Source of the DNA: DATCBF01 sp964401995 | GTDB taxonomy: Bacteria; Actinomycetota; Thermoleophilia; Solirubrobacterales; 70-9 | DNA length: 64,000 nucleotides | Assembly: GCA_964401995.1 (NCBI GenBank) | Contig: CAYOAP010000001.1 | Span: 1 to 64,000 of the forward strand | Direction: 5' to 3' | Shown here: positions 33,988 through 41,579 of the stretch, piece by piece | How positions within the stretch are numbered: the stretch's first letter is position 1 | How the letters are laid out: each line of letters starts with the position of its first letter | Notes under the pieces: generated by a model | Told to the model about the DNA's origin: nothing | Seen by the model: only the letters and a program-made list of their open reading frames with translations | Databases searched by the model: none | Position numbers and translations under genes: made by a program

Positions 33988-34105
33988 ACGTAGCCAGTTT
34001 TCTGATGACCCACCCGAGGAGCTAGAACCCGATCCTGATGTCGCCGTGGAAGGCGATGTAACGGAGATTGCAGAGAAGGCTGCAACTGAGGGCGAGGGGA
34101 AGTGA
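33980..34105 (+). CDS. Tiny acidic protein 2 with GDxTE motif
   Basis: A 41-residue acidic protein, MTERSQFSDDPPEELEPDPD, then VAVEGDVTEIAEKAATEG. It overlaps the stop of protein 1 by 8 bases and its TGA overlaps the ATG of protein 3 (34103-34107, TGATG). It has almost no hydrophobic residues and is probably disordered alone. Confidence 0.5.
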   Translation: MTERSQFSDDPPEELEPDPDVAVEGDVTEIAEKAATEGEGK

Positions 34106-34299
34106 TGCATAGAGAGGATGAGCCCGTCCCGGGCGATGTGACCGAGCCGCTGGAAGAGGGTGACCACCCCGGATCAGACGCCGACGTTCCAATCAAAGGC
34201 GATGGCACTGAGGTGGTTCCCTTCAGCATCAACCAGGAAGGGGCAAGTCTAAACCTCTCAGATAGTCAGCCTCCAGGGCGGCGCTCCAAAGAGAAGTAG
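34105..34299 (+). CDS. Tiny acidic protein 3 with two GDxTE motifs
   Basis: A 64-residue protein with PVPGDVTEPLEEG near the start and VPIKGDGTEVVPFS in the middle, so two copies of the motif. ATG 34105 overlaps the previous stop; GTG 34102 is also possible. The shared motif across three coupled genes suggests a repeated peptide function, perhaps binding the membrane protein upstream. Confidence 0.5.
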   Translation: MHREDEPVPGDVTEPLEEGDHPGSDADVPIKGDGTEVVPFSINQEGASLNLSDSQPPGRRSKEK

Positions 34300-34424
34300 C
34301 CCAAAGCTGTCCCGTCAGAAGGAATCCGGCTGTGTCCAAGTAATAGGCACAGCCGGGTTACCCATAGGACCGAATCGCTCCCCGTCTTTTCTGGCCGCAG
34401 ACAATAGGATTCAAACACGCCTAT

Positions 34425-34447
34425 GGGGCAACGCTTGGGGCAACATG
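34425..34447 (+). repeat. Paired GGGGCAAC repeat, left copy
   Basis: GGGGCAAC, 3 bases, then TGGGGCAACATG. The same pair with the same spacing occurs at 39166-39188 near the right end of the island. One reading frame gives YGATLGAT followed by a stop. It could be an arm-type site for an integrase or the fossil 3' end of an integrase gene. Confidence 0.5.
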
Positions 34448-34504
34448 AGGCCGGAACACTTGCTGCGGGCCGACCCAATCCATAGACGAATCGCATCGCC
34501 CTGC

Positions 34505-34510
34505 ATAAGA
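34505..34510 (+). promoter_or_regulatory. Candidate -10 box (ParB-like gene)
   Basis: TAAGAT lies 13 bases before ATG 34524, after a 224-base spacer (34300-34523) with no gene but a GGCTGTG/CACAGCC hairpin near 34330-34356. Confidence 0.35.
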
Positions 34511-34523
34511 TTGCACTGAGACG

Positions 34524-35609
34524 ATGGCGCTTAAAACGAATGTGCGGCGGGTCAGGCTTGCTGATCTCGTTCCAGACCGAAAGAACCCTCGCTTCCCACC
34601 GGAGGAGCGAGAGGACCTTGGATCGGACGACGAGATATTTGAGTATCTGGCCGACTCTTTTAATGCCCTGCCACTAGCCGAGTCCATCGCACTCCACGGC
34701 TATTTCGCTTCGGAGCCGATGATCATTACGGAGGAAGAGGGCGATCTGGTTGTTCTGGAGGGAAACCGCCGACTGTCGGCTCTGTACGGCCTAGCACGAG
34801 AGGATCTCAGGGAAAGGTTCAACGACGGCGACGCTTGGAGCGAGGCGGCCCAGAAAGCCGACGTCTCCTTAGATTTTGAGGTGCCCACGCTGGAAGCTGA
34901 GGTTCGGGAGGATGCGGACGCGGTCATTGGCTTCAGGCACATCGGGAGTGTCTTGGCGTGGAAACCGATCCAGAGGGCGCAGTTCTTGGCCTACCTGATC
35001 GACGACCACGAGGAGAGTTTCTTGGAGGCGGCCGATTCGGTTGGTGAGGAGGAATCCGTCGTCCGATTGCTCTATCGCAATCAGGGCATCCTCGCGTGTG
35101 CGCGGGAGATGGACCGGCCTGAGGTTGCCTTGCGTGCGACGAAGCGATTTGGAATTTTCACCGCGGCTTTGAACCGCGCCGCCCTTCGGCAGCATGTGGG
35201 TGCAAAGCCTGTTTCTGACGTCGAAGAGCGAGTTCCGCAGATCCAAGAGGACGACCTTCCCCATCTTGTTGAGCTGTCGTCGTGGCTCTTCGGATCGAAC
35301 GGAGACCAGAGAGTGATCACTGAGTCAAGGCAGATCACGATGCTGGCGACTGTCGTTGCCGACGAGCAGGCCCTTGAAGAGCTTCGCCGTACTCGCGACT
35401 TGGAGGGCGCGTTTGCGCTCATTCCAGAGGCCACTACTCCCGAGCCCAAGCGAGTCATGAGGTCTCTCGCAATGGGTGTCGGTCATATTCGCTCAGCTGC
35501 GGCCTCAATCGGCCTAATAGCGGCGGAGCCGCGAACGGAGACGCTGTCATCCGAACTGGATGACCTCTCCGATGAGATCCGTGAGGCGATCGACGAGATA
35601 GAGGACTGA
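34524..35609 (+). CDS. ParB-like domain protein of a two-gene module
   Basis: This 361-residue protein has a ParB/Srx-type N-terminal fold: VRLADLVPDRKNPRFPP, then FASEPMIITEEEGDLVVLEG and NRRLSALYGL (G80-N81-R82-R83 replacing the usual GxxR nucleotide-binding box), followed by about 250 helical residues with an acidic C-terminus. ParB folds can hydrolyse CTP or ATP, as in chromosome segregation, DndB/DUF262-like restriction and sulfiredoxin. There is no ParA partner or parS here. The next gene starts 7 bases downstream, indicating a functional pair. Confidence 0.75.
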   Translation: MALKTNVRRVRLADLVPDRKNPRFPPEEREDLGSDDEIFEYLADSFNALPLAESIALHGYFASEPMIITEEEGDLVVLEGNRRLSALYGLAREDLRERFNDGDAWSEAAQKADVSLDFEVPTLEAEVREDADAVIGFRHIGSVLAWKPIQRAQFLAYLIDDHEESFLEAADSVGEEESVVRLLYRNQGILACAREMDRPEVALRATKRFGIFTAALNRAALRQHVGAKPVSDVEERVPQIQEDDLPHLVELSSWLFGSNGDQRVITESRQITMLATVVADEQALEELRRTRDLEGAFALIPEATTPEPKRVMRSLAMGVGHIRSAAASIGLIAAEPRTETLSSELDDLSDEIREAIDEIED

Positions 35610-35616
35610 ACCCTCG

Positions 35617-36669
35617 TTGTCCGTCCCTATCCCTCCGGGTCAGAATTCCGCTGCCCTAGCGGATTGGGCGGAGACCGTTCTCGCGGTCGGGTCCGGTGAC
35701 GGGCTCAGTCACGTCCGGATAGATCGGCTTCTGAAAGGCGAGGGTAGCGTCGCGGCCGACGCTGAGTTCAGTGAAGACAAAGAAAAAACCGCGCCAGAGG
35801 GGGCAGGGGCCGAGGTCGACGTTGACCTTGAGATGCTTGGGAGCGAGGCAGAGGCTGAGAGGGACGTTCGTCTGGAGTTGCTCGTGGAACAGGTGAAGCT
35901 TAGGACGACAGTCGGCGAGCGGATCTACCCTTTTCGCGCAGAGGACGACCGCATCTCGCGTACGAGTTCCTGCGGGGAAGACATCTATTTCCTTCTGTTG
36001 GTTCTTAGTTCGGCGGACGCAGCGTTTCGCGGAGACAGACGAGCTCACGAGGTAGAGGGAGCATTCGATCAACTGGCCCTTGAAGCGATGCGACGCTTCA
36101 TAGGCAGAGGTGCCGATGGGGTCCGATTTGCGAGAAGCACTGACGACTCAGGCGACGATGCCTCCCGACCGGGACTATTTTCCGAGGCGATCCAGTGGCT
36201 TCGGGATCAGCTGGATGTCCGCGGACGGGTGGAACCGACGGATCAACCGGATGAGAAGCGTCATTGGGAGTGGCATGAGTCATATCCGGTGCCCAATAGC
36301 TACAACGATGGCGGCGTTGACTTAGTTGTCTGGTGGAGATTCAAGGACGACCGGCAGGGGTTCCCTGTAGCGCTGGTTCAATGCACCGTTCAGATTTCGT
36401 GGGAGCGAAAGCTTGAAGACATTCCTCTTGTCCTATGGGAACGATGGATTGACTTCTCGATGGTTCCGCCTCAGCGAGCGCTGGTCATTCCGTTTAGTGG
36501 AGACCCATCGGATGGCCTCTGGCGAGAACGCTCTTTGCGCGCCGGAGTCGTTATTGATCGAGTCCGATTGTTGGAGTTGCTCAATGAGCTGGACTGCGAG
36601 ACCCTTGCGTCGCTTGTTGGTTCAGAGACCTCAGAATGGGTGAGTCGCGAGCTTGCAACGATCGGATAG
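35617..36669 (+). CDS. PD-(D/E)XK nuclease-like protein partnered with the ParB-like gene
   Basis: This 350-residue protein has an acidic N-terminal third and, at about residues 228-265, NSYNDGGVDLVVWWRF followed by FPVALVQCTVQISWERK. The DGGVD and QC pattern resembles the DGGVDL...QCK core of Mrr-like PD-(D/E)XK nucleases, though the expected lysine directly after QC is a threonine. TTG 35617 is the only good start. The 7-base gap to the ParB-like gene suggests co-translation. It may be a restriction or abortive-infection effector; a catalytically altered nuclease is also possible. Confidence 0.55.
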   Translation: MSVPIPPGQNSAALADWAETVLAVGSGDGLSHVRIDRLLKGEGSVAADAEFSEDKEKTAPEGAGAEVDVDLEMLGSEAEAERDVRLELLVEQVKLRTTVGERIYPFRAEDDRISRTSSCGEDIYFLLLVLSSADAAFRGDRRAHEVEGAFDQLALEAMRRFIGRGADGVRFARSTDDSGDDASRPGLFSEAIQWLRDQLDVRGRVEPTDQPDEKRHWEWHESYPVPNSYNDGGVDLVVWWRFKDDRQGFPVALVQCTVQISWERKLEDIPLVLWERWIDFSMVPPQRALVIPFSGDPSDGLWRERSLRAGVVIDRVRLLELLNELDCETLASLVGSETSEWVSRELATIG

Positions 36670-37188
36670 CGCAAGCGTCCGACATTTCAGCCGATGGGGC
36701 CGTGGCCATAGGAGCGCCAGTCTAGGCTTGTAGGAGACGACGACTGCTGCAATCTCCTTCGCGGCAAGCTGAGGGCCTTGGTGCTCCCAGACACGCATCA
36801 CCGTCCAGCCTGCTGATTGCAATGCCACATCATTCTCGCGGTCCCGCTGAACGTTCCGATCAAGCTTTGCCTTCCAATAGGTGGCGTTCGTATTCGGATC
36901 GCTCTCATGGATCGGGCAGCGATGCCAGAAGCAGCCATCAACGAAGACTGCGACTCAGACGACTGGGAAGACAATGTCGGCTCGACATCGAACGGCGGAA
37001 TCGGGTCGGCGATTCTTGAAGAAGCGGAATCCTTTGGCGTGAAGAGCGGAGTGCAGCGCTCGCTCCGGCGCCGTCTCTGAGCTGCGGTTGCCTTTCATCA
37101 CGGCCCGCGTGCCCTCGGAGCTAGCGGATGGCGCGGGAGGGATCTGCTGAATTTCCCTGTCTCCTCGCTGCTGGGGTTTCAACGTCAT
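36631..37188 (-). pseudogene. vsr: vsr very-short-patch repair endonuclease with an in-frame stop
   Basis: Reverse-strand frame from ATG 37188: an N-terminal part with ERALHSALHAKGFRFFKNRR and CRADIVFP (catalytic Asp site), then TGA at 36957-36955, then VAVFVDGCFWHRCP with the metal-site histidine, YWKAKLDRNVQRDRENDVAL and GWTVMRVWEH. All parts are in one frame, so a single CGA-to-TGA type change explains the break. Vsr nicks T-G mismatches from deaminated 5-methylcytosine and normally accompanies C5 methyltransferases. It diverges from the methyltransferase by 23 bases. Readthrough is possible but the gene is probably dead. Confidence 0.85.
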
Positions 37189-37198
37189 TGCCAGGTCG

Positions 37199-37204
37199 TA
37201 ATGT
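37199..37204 (+). promoter_or_regulatory. Candidate -10 box (C5 methyltransferase)
   Basis: TAATGT ends 7 bases before ATG 37212. The divergent vsr start lies 23 bases away, so the two promoters must overlap and could be controlled together. Confidence 0.5.
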
Positions 37205-37211
37205 TGCCGGA

Positions 37212-38339
37212 ATGAATGCGATCAGTCTCTTTACGGGAGCTGGAGGCCTTGATCTCGGCTGCGAGGCTGCGGGATTCCGGACCCGCGCGATTGTTGAGCA
37301 CGAGCCTCGTGCGCAGGAGACGATTCGTCAAAACCGAACCGCGTTCTTCTCGATGCTCGAGGATGACGCCATCTTCGACGACATCCTCTCGGTCAACTAC
37401 GACGACCTTCTTGATGCGGCCCTGCTGAAGCGCGGAGATGTCGATCTGGTGCACGGGGGACCACCTTGCACGCCGTTCTCGAAGAGCGGTTATTGGCTTG
37501 CCTATAAGCGCGCGGGAGAAGATCCGAAGGCATCACTCCTCGACAATTATGTCGAAGCGCTAGTTGCCATTCGGCCGAAGGCCTTCGTAATGGAGAACGT
37601 CTTTGCTCTGGGTTATCGAAATCACAATCGCTTTGTCTTGGAGCGATTTGCTGCTGCGGTGCGCGCGGCTGGCTACTCACTTGACTTGCAAGCATTGATT
37701 GCTGCCGATTTCGGAGTTCCCCAGCTGCGCCAGCGCCTGTTTTGCGTTGGGCTGAGAGAGGATTTGCTGGATGTTCCGACAGACCTATATCGCTTTCCGT
37801 GGCCTGGGCCAACCCACTCAGGTCCTCATGAGACCCGCACTAAATACGACCACGGCTTGAAACCGCATAAGACCGCTAGCGAAGCTTTTGCGGATCTTGA
37901 CTCCGACAGCAACCCTCCCGAGTCGGAGGAGGAGGTTAAAGGCACCTACGAGGACGAGTTCCGGGGTGTCCCACCAGGCGACAATTACTTGTTCTGGACG
38001 GCCCACCGCGGGCATCCGCAGCCCCGCTTCGAGTGGCGCAAACGCTACTGGACCTTCCTTCTAAAGTTGCATCCAGACCGGCCATCACCAACGATTCAGG
38101 GGCAGCCAGGTCCCTGGGTTGGCCCGTTTCATTGGGAGGGCCGGCGACTCCGAGTCGCTGAGCTAAAGCGGCTAATGACCTTCCCTGATGAGTTCGACAT
38201 TCTTGGTACGCGCCGCGAGCAGCAACTGCAGCTCGGCAATGCTGTTCCTCCGCTGCTTGGTCAAGTAGTCGGGGAAGCCGTGGCTCGGGAGCTTGCTCGC
38301 ATTGGCATGGCGGCTCCTGAGCTGGCAGTCACGGCCTAG
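37212..38339 (+). CDS. DNA (cytosine-5) methyltransferase
   Basis: This 375-residue protein has the ordered C5-MTase motifs: I LFTGAGGLDLGCEAAGF, IV GGPPCTPFSKSG with catalytic Cys, VI FVMENVFAL, VIII QLRQRLFCVG, a variable target-recognition region (about 225-310), IX/X RLMTFPDEFDI and LGNAVPPLLGQVV. It would methylate the recognition site of the neighbouring endonuclease. ATG 37212 gives the standard N-terminus. The last 11 bases overlap the convergent endonuclease gene. The target sequence cannot be read from the protein. Confidence 0.95.
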   Translation: MNAISLFTGAGGLDLGCEAAGFRTRAIVEHEPRAQETIRQNRTAFFSMLEDDAIFDDILSVNYDDLLDAALLKRGDVDLVHGGPPCTPFSKSGYWLAYKRAGEDPKASLLDNYVEALVAIRPKAFVMENVFALGYRNHNRFVLERFAAAVRAAGYSLDLQALIAADFGVPQLRQRLFCVGLREDLLDVPTDLYRFPWPGPTHSGPHETRTKYDHGLKPHKTASEAFADLDSDSNPPESEEEVKGTYEDEFRGVPPGDNYLFWTAHRGHPQPRFEWRKRYWTFLLKLHPDRPSPTIQGQPGPWVGPFHWEGRRLRVAELKRLMTFPDEFDILGTRREQQLQLGNAVPPLLGQVVGEAVARELARIGMAAPELAVTA

Positions 38340-39102
38340 CGCTACTTGCTTGGGCAAGGAGTTTGTCCAGCTGCTGCTGGACCATCGGCCCGATCTTGAA
38401 TCGGAATGCTCGCCAGTACTTGTAGAACTCCTCCTCGGTTCCGAAGTCTCCCTTTCCTGCTCGGAGTTCGTCAAGTCGCTGGACGGCTCCGATGTACTCT
38501 CGAGTAGTCGAGGAGCGCTGCTTCGAGGCGATTCGCCAGGGCTCATGAACCAGCAGCTCAAGATCTCGAATCCGTCCCGGGAGCAACTCATCGAGCGTGT
38601 AGACGCCGATCAAATCGAGGTGGCTGGTGTAGTCATCGAAGGCCCGAAACGTGCCCGGCCATTGCAGTGACGGGAAGCGGAAGTACGTGTTGCCCGTATA
38701 CAGCGTGATGCGACTCTGGGTGCCTCGGCCTGTCTTGTTGCGGCGAGCGATCTTGACGTCAACGGCGTGATGGCCGCCGCCGAAGGCTTCGCCACTGACC
38801 TCAAGGTCCGGGTATCCACGCTCGGTGCCTCGTCGTGCCGAGGCGTCGGGTAGCTGATCGATCTCCTCAAGCAGGAAGTCGACCAGTGAGACCTCGAGAA
38901 CATTTGCGAGGGCTGCGGGCTCCTTTGGAAGTGGCAAGAAGTGTCCTCCCGTGGCGAGCTTTTCCTCGAGCTCATCTGCGCTCTCAGCGATAATGGGCCA
39001 GGATGGGCTCGCGCCGTGCTTCCGAAACACGGCCACCAGATCGAGTTGGTACCGACTAACGGCATCTCGAAGCCACTGCAGGAGCTTCGGATCCGCTGCC
39101 AT
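38329..39102 (-). CDS. Type II restriction endonuclease, EcoRV-like
   Basis: This 257-residue protein matches the known EcoRV sequence in order: RGYPDLEV against HYPDFTL, HAVDVKIA against IAIDIKT, a YTGNTYFRFP segment against GGYTSFIRN, DDYTSHLDLIGVYTL against DQYIAHWIIGYVYT, and EYIGAVQRLDELRAGKGDFG and EEEFYKYWRAF against HAHYKDFVEGKGIF and EDEFLDYWRNY. The PD-(D/E)XK residues are D99, D115 and K117. Length equals EcoRV (about 245). ATG 39102 follows GGAAGA; the frame is open to 39255. EcoRV itself pairs with an N6-adenine methyltransferase, so pairing here with a C5 enzyme is unusual. Confidence 0.85.
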   Translation of the reverse strand: MAADPKLLQWLRDAVSRYQLDLVAVFRKHGASPSWPIIAESADELEEKLATGGHFLPLPKEPAALANVLEVSLVDFLLEEIDQLPDASARRGTERGYPDLEVSGEAFGGGHHAVDVKIARRNKTGRGTQSRITLYTGNTYFRFPSLQWPGTFRAFDDYTSHLDLIGVYTLDELLPGRIRDLELLVHEPWRIASKQRSSTTREYIGAVQRLDELRAGKGDFGTEEEFYKYWRAFRFKIGPMVQQQLDKLLAQASSARP

Positions 39103-39165
39103 TCTTCCGACTTCGACATCGTCCCGGGTCGTCCTCCTAGCGCCTCTCTGAGGCGTATCCGATCT

Positions 39166-39188
39166 GGGGCAACAAATGGGGCAACATG
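39166..39188 (+). repeat. Paired GGGGCAAC repeat, right copy
   Basis: Second copy of the paired motif seen at 34425-34447, with the same 3-base spacing and the same trailing ATG. It lies between the endonuclease start and the right attachment repeat, in the 179-base stretch 39103-39281 that contains no gene. Confidence 0.5.
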
Positions 39189-39208
39189 CCCCACGGATTC
39201 CGGCCGAT

Positions 39209-39260
39209 CTCCACGTAGTTCGATCTCGCGGAAACCGCCCTAGACTGCGCTCCACGTAGT
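39209..39260 (+). repeat. Direct 11-base repeats near the right island end
   Basis: CTCCACGTAGT occurs at 39209-39219 and again at 39250-39260, 41 bases apart and 21 bases before the right attachment repeat. The position fits integrase or excisionase arm sites. Confidence 0.4.
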
Positions 39261-39281
39261 CCAGATGATCTCCAGGATCAA

Positions 39282-39317
39282 GCTCATAACCCGAAGGTCG
39301 CAGGTTCGAATCCTGCC
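39282..39317 (+). repeat. Right attachment-site repeat (tRNA-fMet 3' fragment)
   Basis: An exact 36-base copy of 32580-32615 without the 5' half of the tRNA. It continues as TCTGCTAT in place of CCCGCTAT. It cannot fold into a tRNA alone and marks the right junction. Confidence 0.9.
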
Positions 39318-39333
39318 TCTGCTATATAGAAAG

Positions 39334-39357
39334 TCCCCGCTAGCGGGGACTTTTTTG
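39334..39357 (+). terminator. Rho-independent terminator, probably the original tRNA-fMet terminator
   Basis: GTCCCCGCTAGCGGGGAC is an 18-base palindrome followed by TTTTTT. It lies 16 bases after the right attachment repeat, where the tRNA-fMet transcript would have ended before integration. Confidence 0.85.
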
Positions 39358-39459
39358 CGCTCTGGCTCCATGTAAAACTTCGGGGCGGGTACTTCGCGGG
39401 AAGCCTGCCAGGGCAACTTCTTATGTTGTTCTTCATTTCGCCCGCCATCCTCAGTGTCG

Positions 39460-40143
39460 ATGGACGTGATCGTGGTTGATGACGAGTACCCGCTGCGGGC
39501 GGCGTTGCGGCGAGCGCTGGCGCTCGAGGGCTACGGCGTGACCGAGGCGGCCAGCGGCGAGGAGGCGATCGAGCTGCTGCGCGACCGCGCTTGGGACGCG
39601 ATGATCCTCGACGTCCTGATGCCGGGCCTGAGTGGACTGGATGTCTGCGAACGGCTGCGGGCGGCGGGCGAGCGGATGCCGATCCTGATGCTGACCGCGC
39701 GCGAGACGGTCGCCGACCGGGTGCGGGGCCTTGAGGCCGGCGCCGACGACTACCTGGTCAAGCCCTTCGCCCTGGAGGAGCTGCTGGCGCGGCTGCGGGC
39801 GCTCTTGCGCCGCCGCGCTCCTGCCGACGAGGAAGGGGAGACGCTGCGCTACGAAGGACTCGTGCTCGACCCGGTGCGCTACGAGGTTCGCGTCGGGCAG
39901 CGCGAGCTGGAGCTGACCCGCACCGAGTTCTCGCTCCTGCGCCTGCTGATGCGCCACCAGGGCAAGGTGCTCTCGCGGACGACGATCAACGAGCAGGTCT
40001 GGGGCTATGACTTCGGCCCCGACTCCAACTCCCTCGGCGTCTACGTCGGCTACCTGCGGCGCAAGCTGGAGGCAGGCGGCGAGCCACGGCTGATCCAGAC
40101 CGTTCGCGGCGTCGGCTACGTCCTGCGCCGCCCGCGCTCATGA
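39460..40143 (+). CDS. OmpR/PhoB family response regulator
   Basis: This 227-residue protein has a receiver domain (MDVIVVDDEYPLR, the phospho-acceptor in MILDVLMPGLSGLD, LTARE, and DYLVKPFALEEL) and a winged-helix output domain (LTRTEFSLLRLLMRHQGKVL, then RTTINEQVWGYD and TVRGVGYVLR). ATG 39460 gives the standard N-terminus; GTG 39454 is possible. It overlaps the kinase gene by 4 bases and probably controls the efflux operon downstream. Confidence 0.95.
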   Translation: MDVIVVDDEYPLRAALRRALALEGYGVTEAASGEEAIELLRDRAWDAMILDVLMPGLSGLDVCERLRAAGERMPILMLTARETVADRVRGLEAGADDYLVKPFALEELLARLRALLRRRAPADEEGETLRYEGLVLDPVRYEVRVGQRELELTRTEFSLLRLLMRHQGKVLSRTTINEQVWGYDFGPDSNSLGVYVGYLRRKLEAGGEPRLIQTVRGVGYVLRRPRS

Positions 40144-41525
40144 CGATCCGCCGCCGCCTCGCCGTCGCCGCGGCCGTCGCCGTCGCGATCGCCGTCCTCG
40201 CCGCCTCCTTCGCCGCCTATCTCGCCGTGCGCTCACAGCTCCGGGGAGAGGTCGACTCGGCGCTGCGGGAACGGGCCGAGGGCATCCAGCTCCTGTCTGG
40301 CCTGCGCCGAGCGACGTTGCCGGCGCCGCCCAAGAACCTGCGCCTGCCGAAACCGCCACAGGCCCGCTTCGGCGGCGCCGCCGGGCTCGTCCAGATCATC
40401 GGCCCAAAGGGCGCGGTGCGAGAGCTGCCCGGCCAGGACACGATCAGGGTGCCGTTGACCGCGGAGGCAAGGGAAGTCGCGCGGGGCGAAAGAGGGCCGC
40501 TCTTGCAGGATCAGACGGTTGCCGGGGACCACCTGCGGGTGCTCACAGAGCCCCTCGATGGCGGCGGCGCCGTGCAGGTCGTCAGGCCGCTCGATGAAGT
40601 CGACAGCGTCCTGCGCGAGCTGCTGCTGATCCTCGCCATCGTCGCGGCGGGCGGGATCGGTCTCGCGGCGCTGCTCGGGGCGCTCGTCTCACGCGCCTCG
40701 CTGACTCCCGTCACCCGCTTCACCGACGAGACGGAGGCGATCGCGGGCGGCGCCGACCTATCCCGTCGCCTGCCGGACGACGGCAAGGACGACGAGCTTG
40801 GCCGCCTCGCCCGCTCCTACAACGCCACCCTCGACGCCCTGCAGCGCTCCTCCGACGCGCAGCGTCAGATGGTCTCCGACGCCTCGCACGAGCTGCGCAC
40901 GCCACTGGCCAGCCTCAAAGCCAACCTGGAGTTGCTGCTGCGAGGGGAGGACAGGCTCTCCGATCGCGACCGGGCCGAGCTGGAGCGCGACCTGATCGAG
41001 CAGATCGACGACGTCACCCGCCTCGTTGACGACGTCGTCGAGCTGGCGCGCCGCGGTGAGCCCGAGCAGCTGCTGGACGATGTTGATTTGGAGGCGATCG
41101 CCGCCGCCGAGATCGAGCGAGCGCGGCGCCACGCGCCCGGCCTTCGCTTCGAGGCGAGCCTTTCGCCCTGCACAGTGCGCGGGGTGCCCGAGCGAATCGC
41201 CCGCGCCGTCCACAACCTGCTTGACAACGCGGCGAAGTGGAGCCCGGAGGAGGGTGCTGTCGAGGTGGCTCTTGCCGACGGGGCGCTCAGCGTCCGCGAC
41301 CACGGCCCCGGCTTCCGCGACGAGGATCTGCCCTTCGTCTTCGACCGCTTCTACCGCGCCGCCGACGCGCGCAGCCGCCCCGGCTCGGGGCTGGGGCTGG
41401 CGATCGTGCGCCAGACGGCCGAGGCGCACGGCGCGGAGGTCGAGGCCGCCAACGCGCCGGGCGGGGGGGCGGTGCTGACGCTCCGCTTCCCGGCCGAGGC
41501 CGGCCTTGCGACGCCCGGCGGCTGA
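40140..41525 (+). CDS. Sensor histidine kinase (MprB-like)
   Basis: This 461-residue kinase has two membrane helices (about 8-28 and 160-182) around a sensor domain of about 130 residues, a HAMP domain (LVSRASLTPVTRFTDETEAI), the phospho-histidine box VSDASHELRTPLASLKANLE and an ATPase domain with LLDNAAKWSPEEG, VRDHGPGFRDEDLPFVFDRF and GSGLGLAIV. It partners the response regulator (ATGA overlap). Confidence 0.95.
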   Translation: MTIRRRLAVAAAVAVAIAVLAASFAAYLAVRSQLRGEVDSALRERAEGIQLLSGLRRATLPAPPKNLRLPKPPQARFGGAAGLVQIIGPKGAVRELPGQDTIRVPLTAEAREVARGERGPLLQDQTVAGDHLRVLTEPLDGGGAVQVVRPLDEVDSVLRELLLILAIVAAGGIGLAALLGALVSRASLTPVTRFTDETEAIAGGADLSRRLPDDGKDDELGRLARSYNATLDALQRSSDAQRQMVSDASHELRTPLASLKANLELLLRGEDRLSDRDRAELERDLIEQIDDVTRLVDDVVELARRGEPEQLLDDVDLEAIAAAEIERARRHAPGLRFEASLSPCTVRGVPERIARAVHNLLDNAAKWSPEEGAVEVALADGALSVRDHGPGFRDEDLPFVFDRFYRAADARSRPGSGLGLAIVRQTAEAHGAEVEAANAPGGGAVLTLRFPAEAGLATPGG

Positions 41526-41579
41526 TTCTTACGTACTTCTTCACCGCTTCTGCGGTGGCGCTAATGAAGCCCCTCTTAG

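Noticed and set aside
36817..37080. A forward 87-codon frame between the nuclease-like gene and the methyltransferase
   Set aside because: It lies opposite the clear reverse-strand Vsr sequence and has no features of its own.
38293..38670. A forward 125-codon frame opposite the EcoRV-like gene
   Set aside because: The reverse strand encodes the endonuclease; this frame shows no domain.
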